Part shown: piece by piece, positions 1 to 11,304 of the stretch
Numbering within the stretch: the stretch's first letter is position 1
Layout: every line of letters begins with the position of its first letter
From: Triops longicaudatus
Lineage: Eukaryota; Arthropoda; Branchiopoda; Notostraca; Triopsidae
DNA: 64,000 nt
Assembly (NCBI GenBank): GCA_022885665.1
Contig: JAGQDJ010000188.1
Span: 1-64,000 of the forward strand
Direction: 5' to 3'
Position numbers and translations under genes: made by a program
Notes under the pieces: model-generated
What the model was told of the DNA's origin: nothing
The model's database searches: none
The model's input: the letters and a program-made list of their open reading frames with translations, nothing else

Positions 1-93
<93 letters not shown>
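1..93. repeat. Poly-C homopolymer at the window edge
   Basis: The first 93 bases are uninterrupted C, and the run may continue left of the window. It is either a true (C)n/(G)n tract or an artefact of assembly or gap filling. Ordinary unique sequence begins at base 94. A shorter run of 11 C occurs at 36570-36580. Confidence 0.95.
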
Positions 94-811
94 AGTTTCT
101 GAGAATTTTCTACTCACTTAGTTCTCTAGTTTATCTCAGGCATCCATTATAGCTCAGAAATTGAACCCCAGTTAAAACTGATCCCATTTTCAGACTTCGT
201 TGTGTCGTTCCTCATGGCATATTTTCTTTTTTTTTTACTTATTTGTAGAAAAGTAGCCCTTTTGTTCTCTCAATACTTACCCTGGAGCTAGTTAGCAATT
301 TTTGAGAAGCTTTCGCTCTTAGTCTGTCATGACCTTTGACCATTTATCAGGTGTGGGCTGTGAAGTACTGTACACATCCTTCCGGCTTTGCTTGTCTCTA
401 CATTTGCTTTTCAAATTCTGTCATCCCCCATTTCTTAACTACTCGCTCCTCTCCTTTCATTCATCTGGGTACCCTTGTCAAAAGGCAGAGTGAGGGAAGT
501 GTAAGACGACCTCATCTTGGAGGGTGTAAAGGTCTATCGCCAGTGTAAACAGTTGTTAACGATATGGTAATTTTGGCAGGGACCTTTTTACTTGTGCAAT
601 ACGCGTGCCCCAAGGCTGGATGGACCTGTCATGTGAAACGGAATTGGCTTAAAGCTTCTCGTTTTCCGAATGTCGAGTGCACCTCTTTCCCGGTAGAACC
701 TAACACGGACATCACTGGGTAAAGAGCAGACGAACGGGAAGAGTCAAAAAAGAAGAAAGCTAAAACGCGAAAGAAATTGGGAGCATTACTTGGTCCTGCT
801 AGGTGTCAACC
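94..811. other. Upstream region of POMGNT1
   Basis: There is no convincing coding sequence here. The stretch probably holds the promoter and 5' UTR of the plus-strand gene that starts at 812. The 70-codon open frame at 336-548 has no recognisable features and is treated as chance. Confidence 0.5.
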
Positions 812-3800
812 ATGGACCGAAATCCTGTCAGCCACTCGTCCGTATTAAAAAGATGTTCCCTGACCTGTAATCGACACCTCGGACGAAGCCGACTGCTGAC
901 GAAGTTCTTCCAGGTTCGTATCTTTACACATACTTTCGTTATTTGGAATAAAAAAGAGAAAAAATGAAGTCAGTTGATAAGTTTGGATGTCTTTTTATGG
1001 CAGGTTTTGGTTTCATTGATCCTCCTGGGAACTGTCATCATTAATGTCACTTTTATTCTTGACACGGGAAAGAAACTCTCGCAACCGAGTTCCGAAAGTA
1101 AGGATTTCAAACCATAAAACATGCGTAATTGTGTTCTTACGACATTGCAAACTTTTGGAAATGTAGCTATACACTTTTAATTGAAGTTGCTAATTCTTGG
1201 TACAAATAAGTTGAGTCTTAGAAAAGCTGCAATTGTAGCATAGAGAATTTATATGGAATGTACATTTGTAGTTATACACTTTAATCAAGTAATTAAAAAA
1301 ATAATTAGCTACCGTCGTTTAAGTTTTTAATTATGTTTCCTTGTAACGTGGGAGGCGCCTCCCGGAATTTTTAAGGGTCGTTATTAAATTGTACTTGTTC
1401 TCAAGTAACTTCATTATGTCGTGTTAATTTTAGTATCTCCATATTCCCTCCAGCTAATATTTTTTGTTTACCATGGCACGAGCTTTTTTCGTTTCCACTC
1501 TAGCAGAACAGCGTACCTTAAATGATAATCAGGGAATATTTTTTTATATATATGCATATATTTTGTTCACCCTAAACACCTGGGCTATAAATGCCACACG
1601 CAATATATTCCATATTTTAGAATATATTTAAAACACCTTGGAACTTTCTTACGTTTCATTAGTGCTGACGTACACTTTTCGAGCTTTGAGATTAAATACT
1701 GTATTTATTCTAGATGATTTTATAAGCGGGCCGTTGAGTCGAAGCCAGTTGAAATTACAGTCCAGTGCGCCAAGGAATATCCAATTGGAGGTTGTTTCGA
1801 GTAGGAAGCGCGTGGCTGTTTCCGTGGATGGGAACGTGGTAGGTACAGAACATTTCCGTCCAGTGTGATGGAAAAAAAGAGGCAAATTATGTTTTCATCT
1901 AGCGAGTTCTTGCAACAGTTTTTCCATGAAATGTATTTCTCCGGTTAAGTCCTGCAGGCGATGTTGCACTTATAAATAATCTTTAGGGTCGTGTTATTTA
2001 CTTTTAAAATGTGTAAAGGCATTTTGCGGTGCAGACTAAGCTACTGCATTCAAATGGTAAACATACACTGGCAGTAAAACGTGACATAATATTTGGATAC
2101 CCGACTTTGCTTGTTTTACGAGCCCTAAACGACTTAAACCAGCGTGGAACATTTATTAGTTTTTCCTTCCGGTGAAAAGTTAAAGATTTAAAAATAGACA
2201 ATTTTCTGTTACTCAAACTGCGAATTCCCACCAAATCCGATCTGCACCTCAGGTGGGCAATCCGTAGCTTTGTTTGGTGATTCAGAGGGACTCTTCCTGT
2301 AAAAACTCTTTTAAATTACCCATGTGTAAGCTCGCTTGGAGCGGCTAACAGCATCGGAGTTCGTCAGCGTGTCAAAAACTTTCCGTAATCCGGTGCAAGT
2401 GTTGAGAGCTCGGGAATGCGCACTGCCCAAAATTGCAATCTCGGAACGTCAAGTGATTTTAGGGATTAACTGAGATATTTTTTAACTTCAGCATGCAGTT
2501 TTACCCTTGAAAATATCGAATATACTTGAACTTGCTTGTTTTCGATATTACGAACTAGATGTTTCCGGAATATAGGCTGTGAAGTGTTACGATTCTTTTC
2601 TCCAGTAAATCCGGAATTGTTAATGTTCATTCATTGGAATCAGTTTATGTTAATGTTATCAAAGTCCATAACCGTAGTAAAGCTTTATGCACTCATTAAT
2701 AATGTGTCGCCAATTTTACGCAGATTATGGAAGACAACGTGGAAGGTAGTGGGCGTGGTATACATATCCTGGTCTTGCATCAAGGCACAGGAGCGGTCTT
2801 GGCTCAACGAGTGTTTGATACTTATTCTTCTCATGAAGATGAAGCCATGGCGTTGTTTCTCTCGATGGTTTCCCCCAATCGGATCTTAATTTTTGCCGTT
2901 AAAGTAAGAATAAAGTTTGCCTATGAAAAGACTGCGCTTTTTGAGTGTGAAATTTTAACTTAAAGAAGTGCGAGCATTTCAGGGTTCGTAATGGTTACAT
3001 TTCATTTAGGATGAAGCTACTTTCCATTTGAAAGGCGCGGCGAGAGCATTATTGCACAGTTTGGGGTGCAAAAAGTGCCAAGTACTGGGATGGAGAGACA
3101 TGTGGGCGATGGTGACGTCCAAAGGGTCGACAAGTAAAGCGTATGGCGAAGCATTCTCCAAAAGCGCCGATTTTCAATCTTGGGGAGGAGACGTAACGTT
3201 GAAAACAGAAGTCGCTTTGGTGGTGCAAGAAGGTACATACTTCATGAGATAAGCGTTGGAATATTGGTTTTCGCTCTCGCGAAAACAGAACTTGTTGTAC
3301 GGAAATCTTGCGATTTCCTGGTATACGCGAAAGTATTGGACACGAAATGCTATAAATAAAGCACATACGGCATTGTTTATAGAGTTCGTAAGGAAAGAAT
3401 TTTACGTATAAGATTGCAAATTTGAACTGCATAGATTTTTGTTATTCATCAATAGCGGTACGTTATAATTATTTTACTTTTTGTCATATTTCTGTTAGGC
3501 ACCTTGAGATGGAAAGTTACTCTAATTAACAGTAACGTGTTCGGTTGCATTATTTACGAGACAGATTTTAGTTGTTCGACATATCCCGATGCTTGTGAAG
3601 TTCAACGTAGCAACCCATCGATACATAATATTCAACGGACTGTACAGTATAATAATGTAAACGAGCGAAACGAGTTACTTTTTTTGTCTTAGAAATGTTC
3701 CCACTGTGCTATGAAAAGTTAAGAAACGTATACTTTGGGCTTCTGTGATACGCCTATGATGTACTTGTATCGGATTCCATTTTCTCTTCGTGCAGGACTT

Positions 3801-6800
3801 TGAGAGCGACTCACATAGAAGATAATTTATTTAAAACTTACCTTTGTCTTCTTGTAAAGAAAAGGATCGCATAGTGTAACAACTTCCCAGGAGAAGAATA
3901 TCTTTCATTCCCTTCTTGTGTAGACGGAAAATGCGTTTGGTTCACTGAAATGTTGAATGCTACTGTTTCTGAAAAAAAAGTTCAAGCTAATTCGGAAGTC
4001 GTTAACGTGAATTCTACCCTTTATTAGTAAATTTTTGAAGAATTGTTTTTTTTGGACCTCTCTTGAATATGTCAGTGTTCTATGACAGTTTGCTAACAGT
4101 TTTATTGCTGTACAATGCTGCCTTGTTTGGATTTGTTAGCTCATTAAGTAACAAACATTATGTTCCACCTCTCGTTTAATCAAGACTCGGAGTGCGACTG
4201 GACGGATGATGAGGAAGGCCGTCGTCGCCGCGAATTTTGCAACCGTGTAGAAGGTTATGGCAGCGTATGTGCATGCGATGATCCAGCTCCTATTTCTTTC
4301 GCTCCTGAGCCTCTTCCCAACAATCAACTTCAGCACGTACCTATTGCCATCGTCGCGAGCAACCGTCCTCACTACTTGTACAGGTGACACTCCTCTCATC
4401 TCCCCTTTCTCCTTTCTCTTATTCTACGATTTTTTCTTCAAATAAATAATAAAATTGAAATTGTGTCTCATTCTCTATAACCCAACCCTTTCAATACGCA
4501 GGATGCTCCGGGCGTTATTAAGTGCATCTGGCTGCCAGAAACACCTGGTCACAGTTTTTATAGATGGTTATTTCGAGGAACCTTTGGCGGTCTGCAGATT
4601 GCTCGGCATACGCGGTATTCAACATACACCCCTTGGTAAAAAGAATGCCCGTATCTCCCAGCATTACAAAGCGGCTTTAACTGCCACCAGCGTCCTTTAT
4701 CCCAACGCCAGTCACGTGATCATACTCGAAGAGGATTTAGACGTATCACCCGACTTCTTCAGGTAAATTTGAAGAAGCTAAAAAAAATGCAGTGTTTTGG
4801 AATAAAACAGAGGATTATTTTATGTTGTAAACCTACGATCTTCACAAATTAAAAAATACGTTATAATCTTAGTGTTGACTTAAATTTAGTAAAAATAGAG
4901 GAAATTCTAGTGTGATAATTCTCATTATGTGCATTCCAGTTACTTCAGCCAGACAAAATTTTTGCTCAATACGGATCCAAGTTTGTATTGCATTTCCGCC
5001 TGGAACGACCACGGTTACGAGCACAGTAGTGCCGACACAGCATTGTTGTACCGGGTGGAAACCATGCCCGGTTTGGGGTGGATGATGCGAATGGATTTAT
5101 ACAAAAAGGAGCTGGAACCAAACTGGCCTACTCCAGATAAAGTATTTTTCCTTTTACTGATCTCTTTTTTGCTTTCTTTCCCTTTTTTGTTCGTTTTCCC
5201 TTTTCATTCCTTTGCGTTTGCACCGTGTGGTAATTCGTCCGTTTTTATAGTTATGGGACTGGGACATGTGGATGCGGAAAGCAGATATACGCAAAGGTCG
5301 GGAATGTGTAATTCCAGACGTTCCACGTACATACCACTTTGGTGCGAGCGGGGTGAACATGAATTCCTACTTCCAAGATGTCTACTTCCGACAACACGCG
5401 TTAAACATTTTGCCCCATGTGGAGCTCCATGGTTTGGAAAATATGACTGCCAAGCGGTATGAAGAAATGATGCATTCTTTGGTAAAGCGCGCTACGCCTC
5501 TGGATCATAGCAAATCACCGTGTGACATCGATTTTATTCCCGAAACGAAAGGGAAACCTTACGTATTGTACATCAAAATGAAGTCGGCTAGGGATGTGCA
5601 ATCCTGGTTAGCGTTAGCCAAGGTAATACAATTTACCAATAATGCGAATATATATTTTTACAAAGTTAAGCATATGCCACTTTTTGCGCAAGTAGTCAGG
5701 GAAAGCTAAGAAAACAAAGTGACGATTACTTAATTTATAGCTTTTAATACCTATACTGTGTTTTAGTGTTGGAAGCTTTGGGATTTGGACGCTCGTGGTT
5801 TTCACAAAGGAATGTGGAGATTGCATCTGAAACAAAACCCGATTATCGTTATAGGAGCCCCGTATTCGCCATATAGGTAAAAAATTATATTCACTTATCC
5901 CTTATTAATGACGGTTACATTTGTGACACTCGAATTCACTTAATACGTTCTTGCGCGCAGGATATATAGCAATCGAATTTGTCAATTTTAAAATTCTATA
6001 TGAGTTTATTTGTGAAGAACTCTTAAATATTGTCTCAGCAGTTCTTTACGCGGTTCTAAAATTTCGTGAAGTTTGCTGTAAAACGTAAGCTGGTTATCGA
6101 TTTATGTCCGCACGCCCTTTTTTCGTTACTTCTTAAATGTAATGTAACGAACAGAAGGTCGTTACATTGTGTGCAAGGAGAACTTATTTTTTAGTCTCGT
6201 GCGGTATGTACAATAGAACTAGCCCCTTGAGAGCGGATTTAACGTTCGTTTCACGAAAGATTCTTAAGAGTTCGGTAAAGAAGATTCAGGAGTTGGTGTC
6301 TGATTTTTTTTTTTTTTTTGGTAGTACGGAAACCCCGCTTTATTTTCCAATATGATTGAATAGGTTTCAAAGTCCGCCTACTGGAATCTGGAAAGATTCA
6401 GCTGAAAGATATTTTTCGTATGATGGAGAGTATTTCGTGTCACCACTACCTACTTTTTACATTGCAAAAAATAAATTCTTAAAAGAAACTTCTCATTTCG
6501 CTGTAACTTCAGTGAAAGCTACTTTTCTGAAGTAAAGGCAATCATACATCTGTTAGGTTCAGTTTTCTCTGCTTGTTGCAATACGCAACTCCACGTGCTG
6601 AACATAGTAAGAAGTCAGAACACAGAGAGCGCACTTAGCTGAGTTTTGTTTCTTTCGTAGTTTTAAAGGTGACCGTCATCACTAAGACTAATTTTCATCT
6701 TTGTGATTTTCCGCCTAAACTTGTGATAAGACCGTGTTCAACATATCCAAGAGTTTATACGGCGATTTGGTTGTTAGAAGTCTAACCGCATCGAAATATT

Positions 6801-6889
6801 TTTTCTTTCTTTTTTTTTACAGTCGGTGGAAGCCCACGAACATTACCACGGCGGTAGTAGAATCACCAAGGTTGAAAAAGAAGCGATAA
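812..6889 (+). CDS. POMGNT1: Protein O-linked-mannose beta-1,2-N-acetylglucosaminyltransferase 1
   Basis: Golgi type II membrane enzyme that transfers GlcNAc from UDP-GlcNAc to O-linked mannose, as on alpha-dystroglycan. Exons: 812-913, 1004-1097, 1714-1838, 2724-2903, 3010-3232, 4185-4383, 4502-4762, 4940-5141, 5251-5622, 5767-5876, 6823-6889. All junctions are phase-consistent and give 644 aa, against about 660 in vertebrates. A short basic N-tail precedes a signal-anchor at residues 35-53. The stem (ILEI/FAM3-like) domain carries RVFDTYSSHEDEAM. The catalytic domain has an EDL metal-binding motif at about 385-387, then SLYCISAWNDHGYEH, VETMPGLGWMM, PTPDKLWDWDMWMR and YHFGASGVNMN, all hallmarks of POMGnT1. 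The start is the first ATG of an open exon just before the membrane anchor. An AATAAA overlaps the stop codon at 6889-6894, and another lies at 7539-7544. Confidence 0.96.
1350..1363. repeat. Perfect 14-bp GC palindrome in POMGNT1 intron 2
   Basis: GGGAGGCGCCTCCC reads identically on both strands and stands out in an AT-rich intron. Its function is unknown. It could be a chance or protein-binding palindrome. Confidence 0.6.
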
Positions 6890-9721
6890 ATAAAAAACAG
6901 TGCCTATTGTGCCATATCTCCCATTACATACCGTGTATATATTCGACGGTGCCGAAGATGTCTATTAAGAATTATTGTATATTGTAAAGGAAACTAATGA
7001 ACATCTTTCTTATCTTGGCCTGTTAAAACATTCCATTTTCGCTTTGGGGGCTGTTGTAAGTTATAAGAAAAAGTCGATTTTTATACATATAATTAATTCG
7101 GATGGTTTGGAAAATTTTGATACATATTATACTGTTAACTTTTGGCGTTCCACAATGAGGTAATGCAACCTAGGGAAGCGTCTTGTGTCGTCAGAGAACG
7201 GAACTACAGTACCTAACTCAGCCTTAGGTGTAATAACATTGTGCAGAACCGATAGAGCCCTGCGCGTAACTCATTAGCTACGCCGGTCAATGATTGGGAC
7301 TCGCTAAGTAAGGATTAGAAATTCTACTTTTAGAGGCAGATCGCTTCTAAATTTAAATTATGCGAAAGAATGCGTTGAAATAATTCAGACATGTAATACC
7401 ACTCATTTGTCCGATTTGTAGAAAGTGTTCTAGAGACACTTGTGTTAATCAGATAAAACTATTCACGGTGTCAACAGAGACGCATTTTTCATATGGTTAT
7501 GAAGCTAATAGGTAAACAAAAAGATGCAATTGAAGATAAATAAAGTTAATGACATTCTATTGATCTAAAACGCTTGTAAATTAATTTGATTAATATAGCC
7601 TACTGTTCTCTGGAGTCGAACAAGTAAGAATGCATTCGAATACAGCGCGCTGGTAGGAACGGCTATGACAAATATGCGCCTCCCTCTACCGCTCGCACCG
7701 TGCGAGTTAAGGCATCAGTCGTGTGCCAGGCGTGGGCTCGCAAGGTCGTGAACTTGTGCGTATTGAGTCTCATGAACTATTTGTTGCAGAATGTTTAATT
7801 CAAGTTTCGGAATCGTCGGTTGTGTTTCGTGTAAGTGAGAATACGTTTTCGAGCTTATCATAGAATTAAGTGTATTTCTTTTAAGACGTCAACATTTGTA
7901 GGGCTCCAACTTTTTAAACGCCCGCGAGACATGTAATCGCAATTCGTGCACGTTGTAACCTGATTGACCTTGACTTGAAGCTCCAGCTTTCATACTAGAA
8001 ACTCAACCTTTTGATCACATTTTAAATGCTTATGCGTCGATTTTTGTCATTTTCCACTTATCGTTTCTTTCACATATAGAAAATGTGTAGCTCTCCACTT
8101 GGTTTATTGCAATGGATGTAACACACGGAATAAGTGCTTTTGATCGGTAACCTGTGGTGACCTGATTGACTTTGATCGAAAGTTCGAGACTTATTCAATA
8201 GTCATTGACGTTCTTCAGCATTTTCCCAGCGACTTTATATATTTAAGTACATTCTTATACTGTATTTTATTAAAATTCTGGTGTATTTTAACTTATTTAC
8301 AAAACAATTAAGTAGGAAGACACTGCACAGAGTCAGCAATAGAAAGTATGTCCTATCTATTAGAAGTTTTGTGTCAGCGTGTGTTTCCCTTTGGCAAGCA
8401 TGGGTAAATGTGCGTTCATTTGAGCTTTGTTTGAAGTAGAATTTCTTGCAATGTCTACTCGTGGACTAGTTGAACGTGTTTTCTGTCTTGCTCGAAGGTA
8501 AATACTCAGATTTACAGTATTAATGGGCTCTACTTTTATCGCCTCTTTTAGACGTGGAACGTTTCCTTATTTGGTTGAGTATCTTGCGTTCATCAGTATG
8601 AAGTTATCCTTTCATTTTGGAGGATCTACCTAAATAGCGCCGTGTAGCATTTTCGATCGTATAAACTGTTTTAAGAGTTTTCACCTTGCCTGCTGGCGTT
8701 TCCAGTTCGTGTTAGAAGTAAAACTTTAAACCCTACTGCGATACTCGTTAACATGTTCTTTCTTTTCTGGAAAAAATATTTTTGAGCATTCTTGGCTCTG
8801 AGGTGAACTGGGCATTAGGGCGCATTTTTTGTGGAACTGGGACGCTGCAAGGAGTGACTCGACCCTTGAGAACTCCAGAAATCGTTTATGCGGGCATCAT
8901 GACAGTTTGGTCTTTCGTTCGTCTCCTAATCATAGGTAAAAAAGCTAGCTTAAAAGCTGTTCGGTAAGTGCTATTGATCATTTGTTGGTTATAGGAATAC
9001 TGCTTGCACTCGGAAAGAGCTCAGATCAATTGTTTGTGCTCCTTTGAAGGCACCAGGAGATCATTTTTGAAATACTGCACTCCTGCTTTGTGGTTTGTGT
9101 GCGCAAGTCTAGCAGTGATTTCTCCAACAGCCTTTTTTCACCGTCTTTGAGCTCTATTGTAGGTTCTGTCCCCTAATTTTTTTCGAATTTATTTAATGCA
9201 AGGAGCCGCTCCTGCTCCTTTCGCGTTCGTTCGTAACTTATACTAGAAGATCATACCGCGATTCTGAATATTTACGAAAACGTTTCTCTAGTTCGAGTTT
9301 CTCTATATTCTGCAACTAGGAGGTTGAATCGTTTAATTTTTAATCTACCTGATTCATTCTTTCCCTAGAGCTTCAGCTCTACTTTTTGTAAGTAGGTGCA
9401 TGCTTTGAACCGTTTGTAAACATCGTGTTCAGAAAAGTGCCACGTTTCGTATTTTCTTTCAGATTTCTTGATTTTCGTAAGTTTTGTGTTTCCATACAAT
9501 TTGAAGTCAATGAACGCGTTTATTTCCCTTGCCAAACATAGTGCAGTCCCAAAAATAGGAAAATTCCACCTTTGTACACCCCTTAATATTTCAACCTTAA
9601 GATGTACCCTATTGGTCGTTCAGTTCTAACGTAAAATCATCTCCTTAGCAAGAATTCGCCCTAAAGATTCGTTTTATGCTGGCTTCCATGTATGCGTTGT
9701 TGTGAAATTTGCAAATACATT

Positions 9722-10297
9722 TTATAGTATATAGAAAAAAACGATTCCTGTATTTCCTTGTCTGCGAAAAATTAGATTTTTTTCTACAAAATCGAAGGAT
9801 TCTGTCCACAAAAAAACGAGCTTTTTTAATATTGTCACGACTGAGCAAAAGGAATTTTTATCTGCGAAAAAAGCCTTATTTTTTAGAAAAATGGTCCGTG
9901 TTTTTGAATTCACCGCTGAAAAATAAATGTGGCCTCCCTGGCTTCTCATTGGTGGAAATCCTGAAAAATGGGCGTGGCCTACTTTCGGCTCTGGAAAGCC
10001 GTTTTCCGGGTTATTTTCCATTTGATTCAATGGTAAGCAAAGGGGGAACCCTTCGAAAATCGAGAAAAATGAGAGCTCCGCCCTTCCTTTACCGAGCTCC
10101 TCCCTGACTTGGCTTGAATCCCCTGTACTCGTTACTGTCCTATCTGGCTTCCTAAGACTTGCTCCGTTTCCAGTGCCGCCTAGTATTCCAGGTATAATAG
10201 CACCGTGCACATTGGAGAGGAGCCGAGCCAAGTACGAACTCGGTCTGGTGCCGGATATCATACAAGAACAACATTGAATAAAATTCCTGTGTCAGTG
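9722..10297 (-). repeat. Probable body of a SINE or composite repeat (open frame without recognisable protein)
   Basis: This is the stretch immediately 3' (minus strand) of the tRNA-like A/B boxes. It contains a 179-codon open frame (9722-10261) with no domain, signal or composition that I recognise. It is better explained as the body of a retroposed element than as a gene, but repeat identity cannot be shown from a single copy. Confidence 0.35.
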
Positions 10298-10352
10298 GGA
10301 TTCGACCCCATAACATCTAAATTGCAAGTGGAGGATTTATACCACTCGGCCA
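10298..10352 (-). repeat. tRNA-derived SINE head (Pol III A and B boxes)
   Basis: On the minus strand an A box TGGCCGAGTGG (10342-10352) is followed after 33 nt by a B box GGGTCGAATCC (10298-10308). This is the spacing of a tRNA with a short variable loop. The T-arm almost pairs (4 of 5), but the acceptor stem and anticodon stem do not. It is therefore not a functional tRNA gene and most likely the internal promoter of a tRNA-derived SINE or a tRNA pseudogene. Confidence 0.6.
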
Positions 10353-11304
10353 CTTTTGTATATACTAGCTTGTCAAAAGGGATGTATTTATCTTTGTTCT
10401 AGACTAATCGTGGCGCGAACACCAAACTACGTGTGAAGCAAAGTAATTTTTAATTTTTCTATTATTTATATTACTGATTTGTTCTAGCTAATGATTTTAT
10501 TGAGTCAAACACATGACAAGAGCACTGTAGAATTTGTGTCTGCAAAACAAAGAAGGCATGATCAACATCTTGGAGGTGTTTCAGGTGCGCAAGAACATGT
10601 ATTAGTTTAAGGCGTGATTAGTTTTCTTACATTGTGAAGCGAAGTGAGAAACGAACGACGATGGAAATTTTTTGCAGAAATTGTGTCGAACGTTTGAAAA
10701 CCTTCAAAGTGAATCTGCATGTTAAATAGTTTTTGTTATGCTAGGAATTTACAGCAGTGATTCTCACTTGGTGGTACGCGTGTATTTAATGAAGTCGCAT
10801 CGTTTACGATTTTTTTTTTCTTTTCAACGACGTAGGCTTTCGCCTGATGCCGTATTGCATATTGGCATCCACTATACAATATTTACCCTTTTTCTCTCGT
10901 ACTTAAAGAACGGTGTGAGAACTTTTGTTTTTACGTTTGCGAATTTTGACACCGTTTAGACATGAGAACACACCATTCAATCAAGTGCTCTATCACTCGA
11001 AACAAACAACGTGCCGCTTTGCGCGCTCACTTAACTTCCTTTTAAAATCAAGAAGAAATTATGATACTCCAAAGAACAACACTAGACAAAATATAAATAA
11101 TAAATAAAGTACAAAAAATAAAGAAACTAAAAGAACAACTTTATCAGCAAATCTTGAATTCGTTTTGAACCACTTTAAATTGCATGGACTACATTAAAAA
11201 AACTATATTGGATGTCGAGTCCGGGAAACAGCGCAGACGGTACAAATATGCATCAGCTCATCTTTAATTCTGCGATTTTTCAAGAATTCCTTCCGCATAA
11301 TTGT

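Larger units (their letters stand above)
6890..11304. other. Gene-poor tail-to-tail interval with repeat remnants
   Basis: This 4.4 kb lies between the convergent ends of POMGNT1 and the prolyl hydroxylase. I see no credible exons. It holds a diverged direct repeat around ACCTGATTGACYTTGA (7957-7973 and 8158-8175). A more GC-rich patch lies at about 7640-7750. A tRNA-derived SINE head is at 10298-10352, with its probable body to the left (about 9650-10297), and a hairpin-like motif GTAGGCTTTCGCCT is near 10833-10850. Confidence 0.6.

Noticed and set aside
9722..10261. 179-codon minus-strand open frame as a gene
   Set aside because: It has no domain, signal or splice context and lies in the probable body of a retroposon.
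10298..10360. Functional tRNA gene on the minus strand
   Set aside because: The A and B boxes are present, but the acceptor and anticodon stems do not pair.
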